DNA of 59,630 nt from an uncultured beta proteobacterium (lineage in GTDB: Bacteria; Pseudomonadota; Gammaproteobacteria; Burkholderiales; Burkholderiaceae_C), in the NCBI GenBank assembly GCA_903894475.1, contig CAITQH010000228.1, positions 1-59,630 on the forward strand, written 5' to 3'. Below, one piece after another: positions 7,573 through 15,737 of the stretch (position 1 is the first letter of the stretch; every line of letters starts with the position of its first letter). The translations under genes were made by a program, and so were the position numbers. The notes below the pieces were generated by a model, which saw only the letters and a list, made by a program, of their open reading frames with translations, was not told the DNA's origin and searched no databases.

Positions 7573-10178
7573 CAGGTGCCCACGCTCTGCTTGGACTCCA
7601 TCGAGTGCGTGAAATACGTGGTGCTGATTTCATTGGAGACCTCGAATGCGGCACCGGTGCATTGCAGCAACAGGTCGGTCAGGGCAAAGAAATTCGGATC
7701 CTCGCATAGTTGCGTCAAACTCCAGGCGGCAGGGTCTGGCACGCGCAGCGACAGGGCACAAAGTTGGTCCGGCGCGCTGCCGGCCAGTTTGGCGAGTCGT
7801 CCGCGCAGCGTTTGCGCCACCCATGCCAGGGAACGCGGGTTGTCGCGATCGAGCACCAGCAAGTCCATCAGCGCGGCCAGATCGCGGCTTTGCTGGTACT
7901 GTGCGTGAAAGGTGATGGTGCTGTCAAACAAGGCCACCAGCGCTTCAAAGCCGCCACCGGTGTGGACCGAGCCACTCTGAAAACTGCTCAGCAGGGCTGA
8001 TGCCAGAAAGCCCAGGCGCTCGATGTGCCGTCCGATGCTGAGTAAACGCCAGCCGTCGTCGCGTGTCATGTGATCGGTCTGCGCGCCAGTGATGGCTGCC
8101 ATGTGCTCGCTGGTGGTCTTGAGAATTTGCAGGGCTTCCACCGAAGAGTAGTCACCCGCTCTGGCGGGTGTCGCAAAACGCGCAAACAGTTCTTCTTCGG
8201 CTCGCACCATGACGCGCCAGTGCTCCTGCGAAAGACGTTCGCGGACCTTGGAGCCCGTCATCTTGAGGGCGCGCAGGTAAAAGCCGACGCTGGTGGCGCC
8301 ATCGACGCTACCCAGACTTGAAATGAGTGAACGCTCAAACACCCGGCGCGCCTGCAGCACGGAGGGCACGCCCGGCAGCACCAGCGTGTTGGAGATCGCC
8401 ATTTTGCCGAGCCAGTTCAGCAAGGGCTGGGACGATTGCTCCTCGCCTTGCAGGCATTCGAGCGTCAGACGCGCCAGGCGGATGGCATTTTCCGTGCGTT
8501 CGCTGTAGCGGCCCAGCCAATACAGATTCTCTGCCGCCCGGCTCGTCACCATGCGTCTGCGCTGGGCCACCGCGGCAGGCGTGAGTTGCAGCTGCAGCAG
8601 TGTCGTGCTGTCCACTTCACCGCGTGTCAGTGCCCAGACGTCGGCGCTGCTGCCACCGCGCTGCATCGAAGTGCTGGTGGCGTCGGCTCCCATGATGCGC
8701 GCCAGACCGCCGGGCAGCACGCGCCAGGACTGCGCGCCGTCGGACACGGCAAACACCCGCAGCATGAAGGAGCGCGCTGCCAATTGCCCGGCAGCTGCGC
8801 CGTCGGCACTTTGCCAGGTTGGCATTTGCGACAGCGGCACATAAGCCTGCACGGTGTGATCTTCGCTCTGGCGCACGATGCGCCCGGCCCATTCGTCGAT
8901 TTCGCGCTCCGACAGGCTTTGCCCCCGCACCGACTCAAAACTGCTGTGGATCGGCGTGCCTGGATAAGTTGGCTTGATGACGCTCTCGCGCAGTCGTGGC
9001 AGGGCCTCTTCCATGGCCGAACGCTCACCACACCACCAGGTCGCCAGCGCGGGCAACATCAACTCCTCATTGAGCAGATGGCGCGACAGGGCCGGCAAAA
9101 ATGCCAACAGGGCGGGCGACTCCAGAAACGCCGAGCCCGGTGCATTGGCCACCAGCACGTTGCCGGCGCGGATCGCCTGCAACAGGCCCGGCACACCCAG
9201 GGTGGAGTCGGCGCGCAATTCCAGTGGATCAAGGTACTCGTCGTCAACACGCTTGATCAGACCGTGAACCGGCACCAGCCCTTTGAGTGTTTTCAGAAAG
9301 ACGTGCTGGTCGCGCACAATCAGGTCGCAACCCTCGACCAGCGTCAGGCCCAGGTAACGCGCCAGATAGGCGTGTTCAAAATAGGTCTCGTTGTACGGGC
9401 CGGGTGTCAATAGCGCCAGGTGCGAGTCGGCGCCCGCCGGGCTGGCACGTTTCAAGCTGTCCATCAAGGCTCGGTAAGTAGCGGCCAGGTGCTGCACCTG
9501 CAGCGATTGAAACGCCTGCGCAAACTGCGCAGAAATGGCCAGCCGGTTCTCCAGCAAATAGCCAAAGCCCGAGGGCGCCTGGCAGCGCTGCCCTTCGACC
9601 CACCAGTTGCCGTCGGGTCCGCGCGCCAGATCAAAGGCCGCGATGTGCAAATGGGTGCCGCCAACCGGCGCAACGCCCCGCATCGCGCGCAGGTAGCCGG
9701 GGTGGCCATGCACCAGCGCTGGAGGCAGCAAGCCACGCTCCAGCAACTGCTGGGGGCCGTAAACGTCGGCCATGATGCGCTCAAGCAGGCGCACCCGCTG
9801 CAGAATGCCGGCTTCAATCTGCTGCCAGCCTTCGGGCTCGATCAGCAGTGGAAACAGGTCAAGCGACCACGGGCGCTGCGGACCCCCTTCATCGGCATAG
9901 ACGTTGTAGGTCACTCCGTTGTCGCGAATCTGGCGCTGCAGTGTGCTGCAGCGCTGGTTCAGGTCAGGCCCATCCTGCGGCGCCGACACAGATTCAAAAA
10001 ACTGCTGCCAGAGCGCTGTCAATGGGCGTTCTGTGGCGCCTGAATGGCTTGCCGCGGCGCGCAGCTCGTCAAAATGCCCGGGGGCGGCGACGCCGCAGCG
10101 GGCCAGCGCCTGCAGCTCGGGCAGGGCGCTGGCCTTGTCACCAGAAGGGGAGGCAATAGCGTCTTTCACTGGCCCCAA
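7572..10178 (-). CDS. Circularly permuted ATP-grasp (type 2) fused to an alpha-E domain
   Basis: An 868-residue two-part protein. The N-terminal roughly 480 residues match the circularly permuted ATP-grasp type 2 family, with stretches such as RVRLLERIMADVYGPQQLLERGLLPPALVHGHPGYLRAM and KRVDDEYLDPLELRADSTLGVPGLLQAIRAGNVLVANAPGS broken across the domain. The C-terminal about 310 residues are the helical alpha-E domain (SRAAENLYWLGRYSERTENAIRLARL onward, with HIERLGFLASALL). In many genomes these are two adjacent genes; here they are one polypeptide. ATP-grasp enzymes ligate carboxylates to amines, so with the neighbouring transglutaminase-like protein a peptide ligase/peptidase pair is inferred. 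The product is unknown. Confidence 0.9.
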   Translation of the reverse strand: MGPVKDAIASPSGDKASALPELQALARCGVAAPGHFDELRAAASHSGATERPLTALWQQFFESVSAPQDGPDLNQRCSTLQRQIRDNGVTYNVYADEGGPQRPWSLDLFPLLIEPEGWQQIEAGILQRVRLLERIMADVYGPQQLLERGLLPPALVHGHPGYLRAMRGVAPVGGTHLHIAAFDLARGPDGNWWVEGQRCQAPSGFGYLLENRLAISAQFAQAFQSLQVQHLAATYRALMDSLKRASPAGADSHLALLTPGPYNETYFEHAYLARYLGLTLVEGCDLIVRDQHVFLKTLKGLVPVHGLIKRVDDEYLDPLELRADSTLGVPGLLQAIRAGNVLVANAPGSAFLESPALLAFLPALSRHLLNEELMLPALATWWCGERSAMEEALPRLRESVIKPTYPGTPIHSSFESVRGQSLSEREIDEWAGRIVRQSEDHTVQAYVPLSQMPTWQSADGAAAGQLAARSFMLRVFAVSDGAQSWRVLPGGLARIMGADATSTSMQRGGSSADVWALTRGEVDSTTLLQLQLTPAAVAQRRRMVTSRAAENLYWLGRYSERTENAIRLARLTLECLQGEEQSSQPLLNWLGKMAISNTLVLPGVPSVLQARRVFERSLISSLGSVDGATSVGFYLRALKMTGSKVRERLSQEHWRVMVRAEEELFARFATPARAGDYSSVEALQILKTTSEHMAAITGAQTDHMTRDDGWRLLSIGRHIERLGFLASALLSSFQSGSVHTGGGFEALVALFDSTITFHAQYQQSRDLAALMDLLVLDRDNPRSLAWVAQTLRGRLAKLAGSAPDQLCALSLRVPDPAAWSLTQLCEDPNFFALTDLLLQCTGAAFEVSNEISTTYFTHSMESKQSVGT

Positions 10179-10279
10179 GTATGCCAGCGCTTCGCAGACC
10201 CTGGCCGTCCACGGTAAGATGCGCGCCCTGAGCCCGCTAAATTGTCAGCCTCCCATCACCGCACTCAAAGAGGTAGCCC

Positions 10280-10861
10280 TTGAATCTCCATCGTCTCCTG
10301 TCCCCCTTCCTGTTGACCCTCGGTCTGTTGCTGTCTGCCTGTTCGCCACAGGACACGGGTAACGCTTCTGCACCGGCCAGGCGCGAGATCGCGGTCGCTA
10401 CGGTAGCGGCGCAGGCCAAAGGCTTTGCCGTGGGCTCGCTGATGAGCGCCAACACGGTCTACGTCTTTTTTGACACCCAATGTCCGCATTGCGGCCACCT
10501 CTGGGAGGCCTCCCGGGCCTTGCATGGCAAGATCAAGTTTGTCTGGATTCCGGTGGGCATGATCAACGCCATCAGTTCGGCCCAGGCAGCGGCCTTGCTG
10601 ACGGCGCTTGACCCTGGCACTTTGATGGGCGAGCACGAGGCCTCGCTGCTGGCAGGCAAGGGTGGAATTTCGGGCTCCAGCAGCGTCCCGGCAGACATTG
10701 AGAAGGCGATCAAGAGCAATACCCAGCTTCTGAACAGCTTTGGCGCCGAGGCCGTGCCTTTTGTGGTTGCCAAGAATTTGAAGACCGGTCAGACCGTGAG
10801 TCGCGATGGCGCCATGAGCACGCAGGTGCTGGCCGAATTTTTGGGTCTGGATCTGCCCTGA
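10280..10861 (+). CDS. Periplasmic thiol:disulfide interchange lipoprotein (DsbA/DsbG-like)
   Basis: A 193-residue exported protein. The N terminus is a lipoprotein signal with the lipobox LLSAC, cysteine near residue 22. The thioredoxin fold begins at VYVFFDTQCPHCGHLW, giving a CPHC active site like DsbA, and the cis-proline loop is AVPFVVAKN. It probably shuffles or reduces disulfides in the cell envelope; oxidase and isomerase roles cannot be separated from the sequence alone. The stop overlaps the ATG of the ProQ-like gene by one base, suggesting translational coupling, although no functional link between the two is obvious. Confidence 0.86.
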   Translation: MNLHRLLSPFLLTLGLLLSACSPQDTGNASAPARREIAVATVAAQAKGFAVGSLMSANTVYVFFDTQCPHCGHLWEASRALHGKIKFVWIPVGMINAISSAQAAALLTALDPGTLMGEHEASLLAGKGGISGSSSVPADIEKAIKSNTQLLNSFGAEAVPFVVAKNLKTGQTVSRDGAMSTQVLAEFLGLDLP

Positions 10862-11613
10862 TGACCCTTCCAACAGAAAATCTGCCGGCCGCTGAGACAG
10901 CTGTAGTGGCACCGGACGTAGTAGCAGTTGCGGTCGCAGCTGCGTCAGCGTCGCCTGAGGAGGCGAATCAGCGCCTCGGTCGGCGACCCTCGGTGCTGCC
11001 CGTGCTAGAGACGTTGTTCGAGCTTTATCCGCAACTGTTTGGCGCCGAGTTCCCGCCGCTCAAGCTTGGCGTCTTTCAGGAGCTATTGGCCAAGCACCCG
11101 GATCAGCTGGAACGCACCAGCCTGAAAGCGGCGCTGGGCGTACATACACGCTCGAGCGCTTACCTGCAGAGCGTCGCCGCCGGCATGCCGCGTCACGACC
11201 TGCAGGGCGCGCCGGTGCAAGCCGTCGCCCCGGAGCACGTCTATCTGGCCGTGCTGGAACTCTTTCGGCGTCGGCAAAGTCGCAGCGCGCAGGACTTGCG
11301 ACCCAAAGTGCGCAAACAAGTGTTGACTGCATTCGAGGCATCCGGGTTGAGCCGCCAGGACTACCAGGCGCGCATGCATGGCAATGACGAAGACGCCAAC
11401 GCACTGCTGGCGGACGCATTTGCCGAATACGACCAGGAGCGTGCCCGGCAGGAGGCACTGCGCCGTGCCTTCGAGGCCAGCGGCAAAACGGTCGCCGAGT
11501 TCGCTGCGATGTACGGGCTCGATGCGCGCGATGTGAATCGGGCACTGGCACGCGAGGCTATCGAAAGAAGTGAAACAGTCCCCACACCAGGACAGCCAAC
11601 TGAACAAAGTTGA
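10861..11613 (+). CDS. proQ: ProQ/FinO family RNA-binding protein
   Basis: A 250-residue RNA chaperone candidate. After an alanine/valine-rich lead (residues 1-35), the ProQ/FinO domain spans roughly residues 40-150. It includes LYPQLFGAEFPPLKLGVFQELL, the basic helices around ALGVHTRSSAYLQSVAAGMPRHDLQG, and the arginine-rich LFRRRQ. The remainder is a charged helical tail (YDQERARQEALRRAFEASGKTV) found in many betaproteobacterial members. Such proteins bind structured 3' ends and sRNAs. Its last 56 bases overlap a convergent gene model if the longer reading of that membrane protein is correct. Confidence 0.87.
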   Translation: MTLPTENLPAAETAVVAPDVVAVAVAAASASPEEANQRLGRRPSVLPVLETLFELYPQLFGAEFPPLKLGVFQELLAKHPDQLERTSLKAALGVHTRSSAYLQSVAAGMPRHDLQGAPVQAVAPEHVYLAVLELFRRRQSRSAQDLRPKVRKQVLTAFEASGLSRQDYQARMHGNDEDANALLADAFAEYDQERARQEALRRAFEASGKTVAEFAAMYGLDARDVNRALAREAIERSETVPTPGQPTEQS

Positions 11614-11968
11614 CGGCCATGCCGACGATATGAATACGGCGGAAATCAATGATGGCGCTTGAGTCTGCGCCTTCGATGCGACGCCGCAATTCGTCCATGT
11701 GCCGGAGAAGTGTTTTCCGCAGGAAGAGCGCCAGTGCAGCTATTGCAGCCATGCACACCGAGAATGCAAGTTGACCGAACAGGGCGAAACTGATCGTCGG
11801 AATGGAGGCCGTGCAGAGCACCGCAACATAGTAGGTATTGAAGAACCCGCGAATGAAGCGCGAATCCATGGGTGTGTCGTGTTTTAGAACCAGCAAGGGC
11901 AGCGAGCCCATGAAGAAATAGCCCATGCACATAAGCAATGGAATGGTGGAAAACAGCGCAGCGTTCAT
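11558..11968 (-). CDS. Small four-helix membrane protein of unknown function
   Basis: The predicted 136-residue protein has hydrophobic helices at about residues 4-26, 44-62, 64-82 and 112-134, separated by basic loops (KTLLRHMDELRRRIEG). The arrangement, with FFNTYYVAVL in the second helix and a conserved-looking RRIHIVGMAVNFVQL in the last, recalls small DUF4149/DUF1772-type membrane proteins, but I cannot assign the family firmly. The start at 11968 puts the methionine directly before the first helix; an upstream ATG at 12040 would add 24 less plausible residues. Neither start has a clear Shine-Dalgarno. The 3' end overlaps proQ on the opposite strand by 56 bases. Confidence 0.6.
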   Translation of the reverse strand: MNAALFSTIPLLMCMGYFFMGSLPLLVLKHDTPMDSRFIRGFFNTYYVAVLCTASIPTISFALFGQLAFSVCMAAIAALALFLRKTLLRHMDELRRRIEGADSSAIIDFRRIHIVGMAVNFVQLAVLVWGLFHFFR

Positions 11969-12104
11969 CGGAAGTGGGCTTGAGCCATAGTACGAATAGC
12001 GAGATATTACGCTCGACGCGAACAGACACGCGGGCGCCATCCCAAGGAGAAGAGTTGCAAGGACGGTTTATCGGCATGCAAGAATTAGACTTTGCACAGA
12101 TCTC

Positions 12105-12395
12105 ATGTTGAATCGCTACATTTACTATCGTGTGCAAGTGGAACTGACTCCATTGTTGCTGCAGCAGGTACGGCTCATGTTCAGGCAAATTCAGGATCAG
12201 ACGTCGGTCCGCTGCGAGCTTGCGCGCCGGGCGCACGCCGATCCGGGATTTCATACCTGGATGGAGATTTACCATGACATACCCGACGGCTTTGACGAAA
12301 TTCTGAGCACTATTGAAAAACAGGCCGGCTTGGCGTCCCTGATCGAGGGAACGCGCCATGTGGACGACTTCCTGTCGGGCAGCGAACTCAGTTGA
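12105..12395 (+). CDS. DUF4936 family protein
   Basis: A 96-residue soluble protein starting MLNRYIYYRVQV, with central QVRLMFRQIQDQTSVRCELARR and WMEIYHDIPDGFDEIL. This matches the small DUF4936 family of Burkholderiales, whose fold looks like a ferredoxin-type alpha/beta dimer of the stress-responsive or antibiotic-monooxygenase kind. No catalytic residues are evident and the function is unknown. It is the last ordinary gene before the phenol cluster, and its stop codon lies inside the first TTGATCAA box of the cluster's putative upstream activating region. Confidence 0.75.
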   Translation: MLNRYIYYRVQVELTPLLLQQVRLMFRQIQDQTSVRCELARRAHADPGFHTWMEIYHDIPDGFDEILSTIEKQAGLASLIEGTRHVDDFLSGSELS

Positions 12396-12525
12396 TCAAG
12401 CATCAAGTTTCCTGATCAGCGCCATTGGCGCGGGTTTTCCCTATTACTGAAATGATCAAAGAGCGCCAATTCCCGCTCTGGTTTTTCACGAATTAATCAA
12501 GCTTCCTGCTGCAATCGATTGAGCG
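12392..12525 (+). promoter_or_regulatory. Putative upstream activating region with repeated TGATCAA boxes
   Basis: Within 130 bases lie ttgatcaagcatcaag (12392-12407), ctgatcag (12412-12419), atgatcaaa (12452-12460), ttaatcaag (12493-12501) and aatcgattgag (12513-12523). Two segments resemble each other as degenerate tandem units of about 45 bases, each running from a TGATCA box through gcgcca and ggtttt to the next atcaa. XylR/DmpR-class activators bind palindromes built on TTGATCAA at roughly -130 to -240 from sigma-54 promoters. These boxes fall at about -105 to -240 from the predicted start near 12630. Binding is inferred from sequence and spacing only. Confidence 0.5.
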
Positions 12526-12603
12526 CGTCGACACCCGACAACGCGCTCCATGCCTCTCGCGCAAAGCGTCAGCGCTCGCCCAAACCGACCGACCCGCAGC
12601 AAC

Positions 12604-12619
12604 TGGCACGCGCCATGCT
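12604..12619 (+). promoter_or_regulatory. Sigma-54 (-24/-12) promoter of the phenol cluster
   Basis: The sequence TGGCACGCGCCATGCT matches the RpoN consensus TGGCACG-N4-TTGCW at every position except the first T of the -12 box. The invariant GG (12605-12606) and GC (12617-12618) are separated by exactly 10 bases. Transcription would start near 12630, giving a 70-base leader before the first gene at 12700, which has a good ribosome site (aggag at 12689-12693). A sigma-54-dependent activator gene lies at the other end of the cluster, supporting the assignment. Confidence 0.8.
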
Positions 12620-12699
12620 AGGTCATGCCTTGACCGGTTGGCGCACGAGACGCAGCCGCGCTGAAGCATGACACTTAAATACAAGTACAGGAGACCTGA

Positions 12700-14535
12700 A
12701 TGAAATTTCCCGTTCCACACGACATCAAGGCCCAGACCCTGCCCGGCACCGAAGGCTGGGAACGTATGTATCCCTACCAGTACCAGTTCGTCACCGACGA
12801 CCCGGTGCGCAACCAGTACGAGAAAGAGACTTTCTGGTTTTACGACGGCCTGCATTACCCGGAGCCGCTGTACCCGTTTGACACCATCTGGGATGAGGCC
12901 TGGTATCTGGCGCTGTCGCAGTTCAACAACCGCATCTTCATGGTGCCGCCTGTGCGCGGCGTCGATCACCGCATCATCAATGGCTACGTCTACATCTCGC
13001 CGGTTCCGGTCAAGGATCCAGCGGAAATTGGCAGCCGTGTGCCGCACTTCATGGAGCGTGCCGGCCACTACTACAAGAACTGGGACGCGCTCGAAGCCAA
13101 GTGGAAAGTGAAGATGGAAGCCACCATCCGCGAACTCGAAGCGGTGCAAATCCCCAAACTCGCCGACATGGAAGACATCTCGGTCGTGATGGATGCGGTG
13201 GGCGAATCCAAGGGCTATCACCTGCTGAAGAATTACGATGACCTGATCAATTTGGGCATCAAGTGCTGGCAGTACCACTTCGAGTTTCTCAACCTGGGTT
13301 ATGCCGCCTACGTTTTCTTTCTTGACTTTGTCCAGAAGCAATTCCCCAGCATTCCGGCGCAGCGCGTTACGCAGATGATCTCGGGCATCGACGTCATCAT
13401 GTACCGCCCCGACGAGGAACTCAAGGGTCTGGCACGCAAGGCGATCGAGCTTGGGGTGGACGCCCTGGTAACTTCCAGCCCCGAGTGGACGGCGGTGGAA
13501 GCAGCGCTCAAGGCCAACCCCAAGGGCGTCGAATGGCTGACCTCGCTGAACCTGTCACGCGAGCCCTGGTTCAATGTCTCCACCGGCACCGGCTGGTTCC
13601 ACCACGATCGTTCCTGGAACGATCAGATGAATGTGCCACTCTCAGGCATCAACACCTATATTGGCAAGCTCAAGCAAGGCGTCAACATCGAGCGCCCGAC
13701 CGAAAAAGTGCGCGCCGAGCGCGACCGCATCACGGCCGAATACCGGGGCCTGATCGAGAGCGAGGCTGATCGCAAGCAGTTCGATGAACTGCTGGGTTGT
13801 GCCAAGACCGTCTTCCCCTACGTCGAGAACCATCTGTTCTACGTCGAACACTGGTTCCATTCGGTGTTCTGGAACAAGATGCGCGAGGTCGGCGCGGTAA
13901 TGCAGGAGCACGGCGTCATCAAGGAGGTGGAGGACGTGTGGCTGCTGCGCCGCGACGAGATCAAGTCCGCGCTGTGGGACATCGTGACCGCCTGGGCCAC
14001 CGGCGTGACGCCGCGCGGCACCACCACCTGGCCGCCGGAAATCGAGTGGCGTAAAGGCGTCATGCAGAAGTTCAAGGAATGGAGCGCCCCGCCAGCGATC
14101 GGCGTGGCGCCGGAGGTGATTCAAGAGCCCTTTACCATCGTCCTTTGGGGCGTCACCAACAAATCTTTGGCGGACTGGGCGAGCGTGCAGGAGGTCAAAG
14201 ATCCCGAGACCATCACCGAACTCAAAGGTTTCGCGGGCAGTCCGGGCATTGCGGAAGGAATCGCACGGGTCTGCAAGACCGTGAACGAGGTCGGGGAATT
14301 GCAGGAGGGCGAAATTCTGGTGGCGCCTACCACATCACCCTCCTGGGCGCCCGCCTTCGCCAAGATCGGCGCTTGCGTGACCGACGTCGGTGGCGTCATG
14401 AGCCACGCTGCCATCGTCTGTCGCGAATACGGCATGCCAGCCGTGGTCGGTACCGGAATGGCCACCAAGATCATCCGCAGCGGCATGCGGATCCGGGTTG
14501 ATGGGTCTACCGGCGTCATCACCATTTCGCGCTAA
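12700..14535 (+). CDS. ppsA: Phenylphosphate synthase subunit 1 (phosphohistidine swivelling-domain protein)
   Basis: This 611-residue (about 70 kDa) protein matches in size and layout subunit 1 of Thauera phenylphosphate synthase, which accepts a phosphoryl group on histidine and passes it to phenol. The C-terminal 110 residues are the PEP-synthase-type mobile domain, with catalytic H569 in GGVMSHAAIVCREYGMPAVVG. The N-terminal 500 residues form a PEP-synthase-related but specialised central region (FWFYDGLHYPEPLYPFD, WHDLE-like and WFHHDRSWNDQMNVP segments). No PEP/pyruvate-binding barrel is present, which separates it from true PEP synthase. Its stop overlaps the subunit 2 start by one base. 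The substrate assignment to phenol is inferred from the whole cluster. Confidence 0.85.
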   Translation: MKFPVPHDIKAQTLPGTEGWERMYPYQYQFVTDDPVRNQYEKETFWFYDGLHYPEPLYPFDTIWDEAWYLALSQFNNRIFMVPPVRGVDHRIINGYVYISPVPVKDPAEIGSRVPHFMERAGHYYKNWDALEAKWKVKMEATIRELEAVQIPKLADMEDISVVMDAVGESKGYHLLKNYDDLINLGIKCWQYHFEFLNLGYAAYVFFLDFVQKQFPSIPAQRVTQMISGIDVIMYRPDEELKGLARKAIELGVDALVTSSPEWTAVEAALKANPKGVEWLTSLNLSREPWFNVSTGTGWFHHDRSWNDQMNVPLSGINTYIGKLKQGVNIERPTEKVRAERDRITAEYRGLIESEADRKQFDELLGCAKTVFPYVENHLFYVEHWFHSVFWNKMREVGAVMQEHGVIKEVEDVWLLRRDEIKSALWDIVTAWATGVTPRGTTTWPPEIEWRKGVMQKFKEWSAPPAIGVAPEVIQEPFTIVLWGVTNKSLADWASVQEVKDPETITELKGFAGSPGIAEGIARVCKTVNEVGELQEGEILVAPTTSPSWAPAFAKIGACVTDVGGVMSHAAIVCREYGMPAVVGTGMATKIIRSGMRIRVDGSTGVITISR

Positions 14536-15644
14536 TGGAAAACTCAGCGCTCATGACGGCACCAGCGGCACTCGTGCCGCTGGTGTGCTGGCTGGAGGAC
14601 TGTCACAAGGACTCGGTGGCGCTGGTCGGAGGCAAGTGCTCGTCCCTGGGTGAACTGATTCACGCAGGGGTGCGCGTGCCGCCGGGCTTTGCCCTCACCA
14701 CCGAGGGCTTTCGCCACTTTATGGACCAGTCCGGCGTGAGCGCAGCGGTTCAGTCCCTTTTGAGCGGGATTGATTGTGAGAACCTTGACGCCCTGGAGGG
14801 CATCAGCGCCCAGATTCGGTCCTTGATTGAATCGCAGTCTTTTTCCATCGAGATCGAAGACCAGGTGGCGGAGCTTTACCGAAAACTTTCCTTGCGCTGC
14901 TGCATGCCGGCCGCGCCGGTGGCGGTGCGCTCCAGCGCCACCGCCGAAGACTTGCCCGGGGCAAGTTTTGCCGGTCAGCAGGACACCTACCTGTGGGTGC
15001 GTGGGGTCGATGAGGTCTTGCAGCACATGCGTCGCTGCATATCGAGTCTGTACACCGCGCGCGCCATCGCCTACCGCGCAAACAAGGGATTTTCCGACGA
15101 CCAACTGGCCATCAGCGTCGGCGTTCAAAAGATGGCCAACTCCTACACCGCCGGCGTCATGTTCACTTTGCATCCGGGCAATGGAGACCGTTCGGTGATC
15201 GTGATCGACTCGAACTTCGGTTTTGGCGAATCGGTGGTTTCTGGCGAAGTCACGCCCGACCATTTCGTCGTCAACAAGATCACTCTTGACATCATCGACC
15301 GCACCATTTCACAAAAGCTGATCTGCTATACGGTCGACACCAAGACCCAGACTTCGCGCCTGATGGACATCCCCTTCGAGCGCCAGAAAGTGCAGTCGCT
15401 GATCGACGACGAGATCACCGAACTGGCCTGGATGGGCAAGCAGATCGAAAAGCATTACGGCTGCCCGATGGACATTGAGTGGGCCATCGACAAGGACCTG
15501 CCGGCGGGCGGCAACATCTTTATCCTGCAGGCCCGACCCGAAACCGTGTGGAGCAAGAAGCCACAGGGTCAGGGCAGCACCGCAGTGGGCTCGGCCATGG
15601 AGTACATCCTGAGTGGCATGCTGGCTGGTCGCCGAGTGAGTTGA
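14535..15644 (+). CDS. ppsB: Phenylphosphate synthase subunit 2 (ATP-binding PEP-synthase-like)
   Basis: This 369-residue (about 40 kDa) protein corresponds to the N-terminal ATP-binding part of PEP synthase/pyruvate phosphate dikinase. Landmarks are LVGGKCSSLGEL with K34, AVRSSATAEDLPGASFAGQQ with R132, QKMANSYTAGVMFTLHP, and the closing DIEWAIDKD...FILQARPET block. It should phosphorylate the histidine of subunit 1 using ATP, as in the Thauera enzyme, where both subunits are separate proteins. It overlaps ppsA by one base. A 26-base repeat begins 6 bases after its stop, separating it from the UbiD-like gene. Confidence 0.86.
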   Translation: MENSALMTAPAALVPLVCWLEDCHKDSVALVGGKCSSLGELIHAGVRVPPGFALTTEGFRHFMDQSGVSAAVQSLLSGIDCENLDALEGISAQIRSLIESQSFSIEIEDQVAELYRKLSLRCCMPAAPVAVRSSATAEDLPGASFAGQQDTYLWVRGVDEVLQHMRRCISSLYTARAIAYRANKGFSDDQLAISVGVQKMANSYTAGVMFTLHPGNGDRSVIVIDSNFGFGESVVSGEVTPDHFVVNKITLDIIDRTISQKLICYTVDTKTQTSRLMDIPFERQKVQSLIDDEITELAWMGKQIEKHYGCPMDIEWAIDKDLPAGGNIFILQARPETVWSKKPQGQGSTAVGSAMEYILSGMLAGRRVS

Positions 15645-15650
15645 CCCCCG

Positions 15651-15676
15651 GATTGCCGCGCTGCGCTCGCAATGAC
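15651..15676 (-). repeat. 26-base repeat, inverted copy 1
   Basis: This stretch (gattgccgcgctgcgc...caatgac) is the exact reverse complement of 18928-18953. It belongs to the same repeat family as 3682-3750. It sits just after the ppsB stop, and together with the second copy it brackets the UbiD-like and CoA-ligase genes. Confidence 0.85.
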
Positions 15677-15737
15677 AGAACCGATTTCACTTCCCGATTA
15701 GTCACAAACCTCAACCTATCCATCTACAGGAGAAAAC

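Noticed and set aside
12493-13341. Long minus-strand frame (282 codons) at the start of the phenol cluster
   Set aside because: It is antisense to the motif-bearing ppsA frame and shows only histidine/valine-rich shadow composition.
12700-15644. A PEP synthase broken by a stop codon into two fragments
   Set aside because: The order of parts is reversed relative to PEP synthase, both have proper starts and a clean one-base overlap, and sizes match the known two-subunit phenylphosphate synthase.
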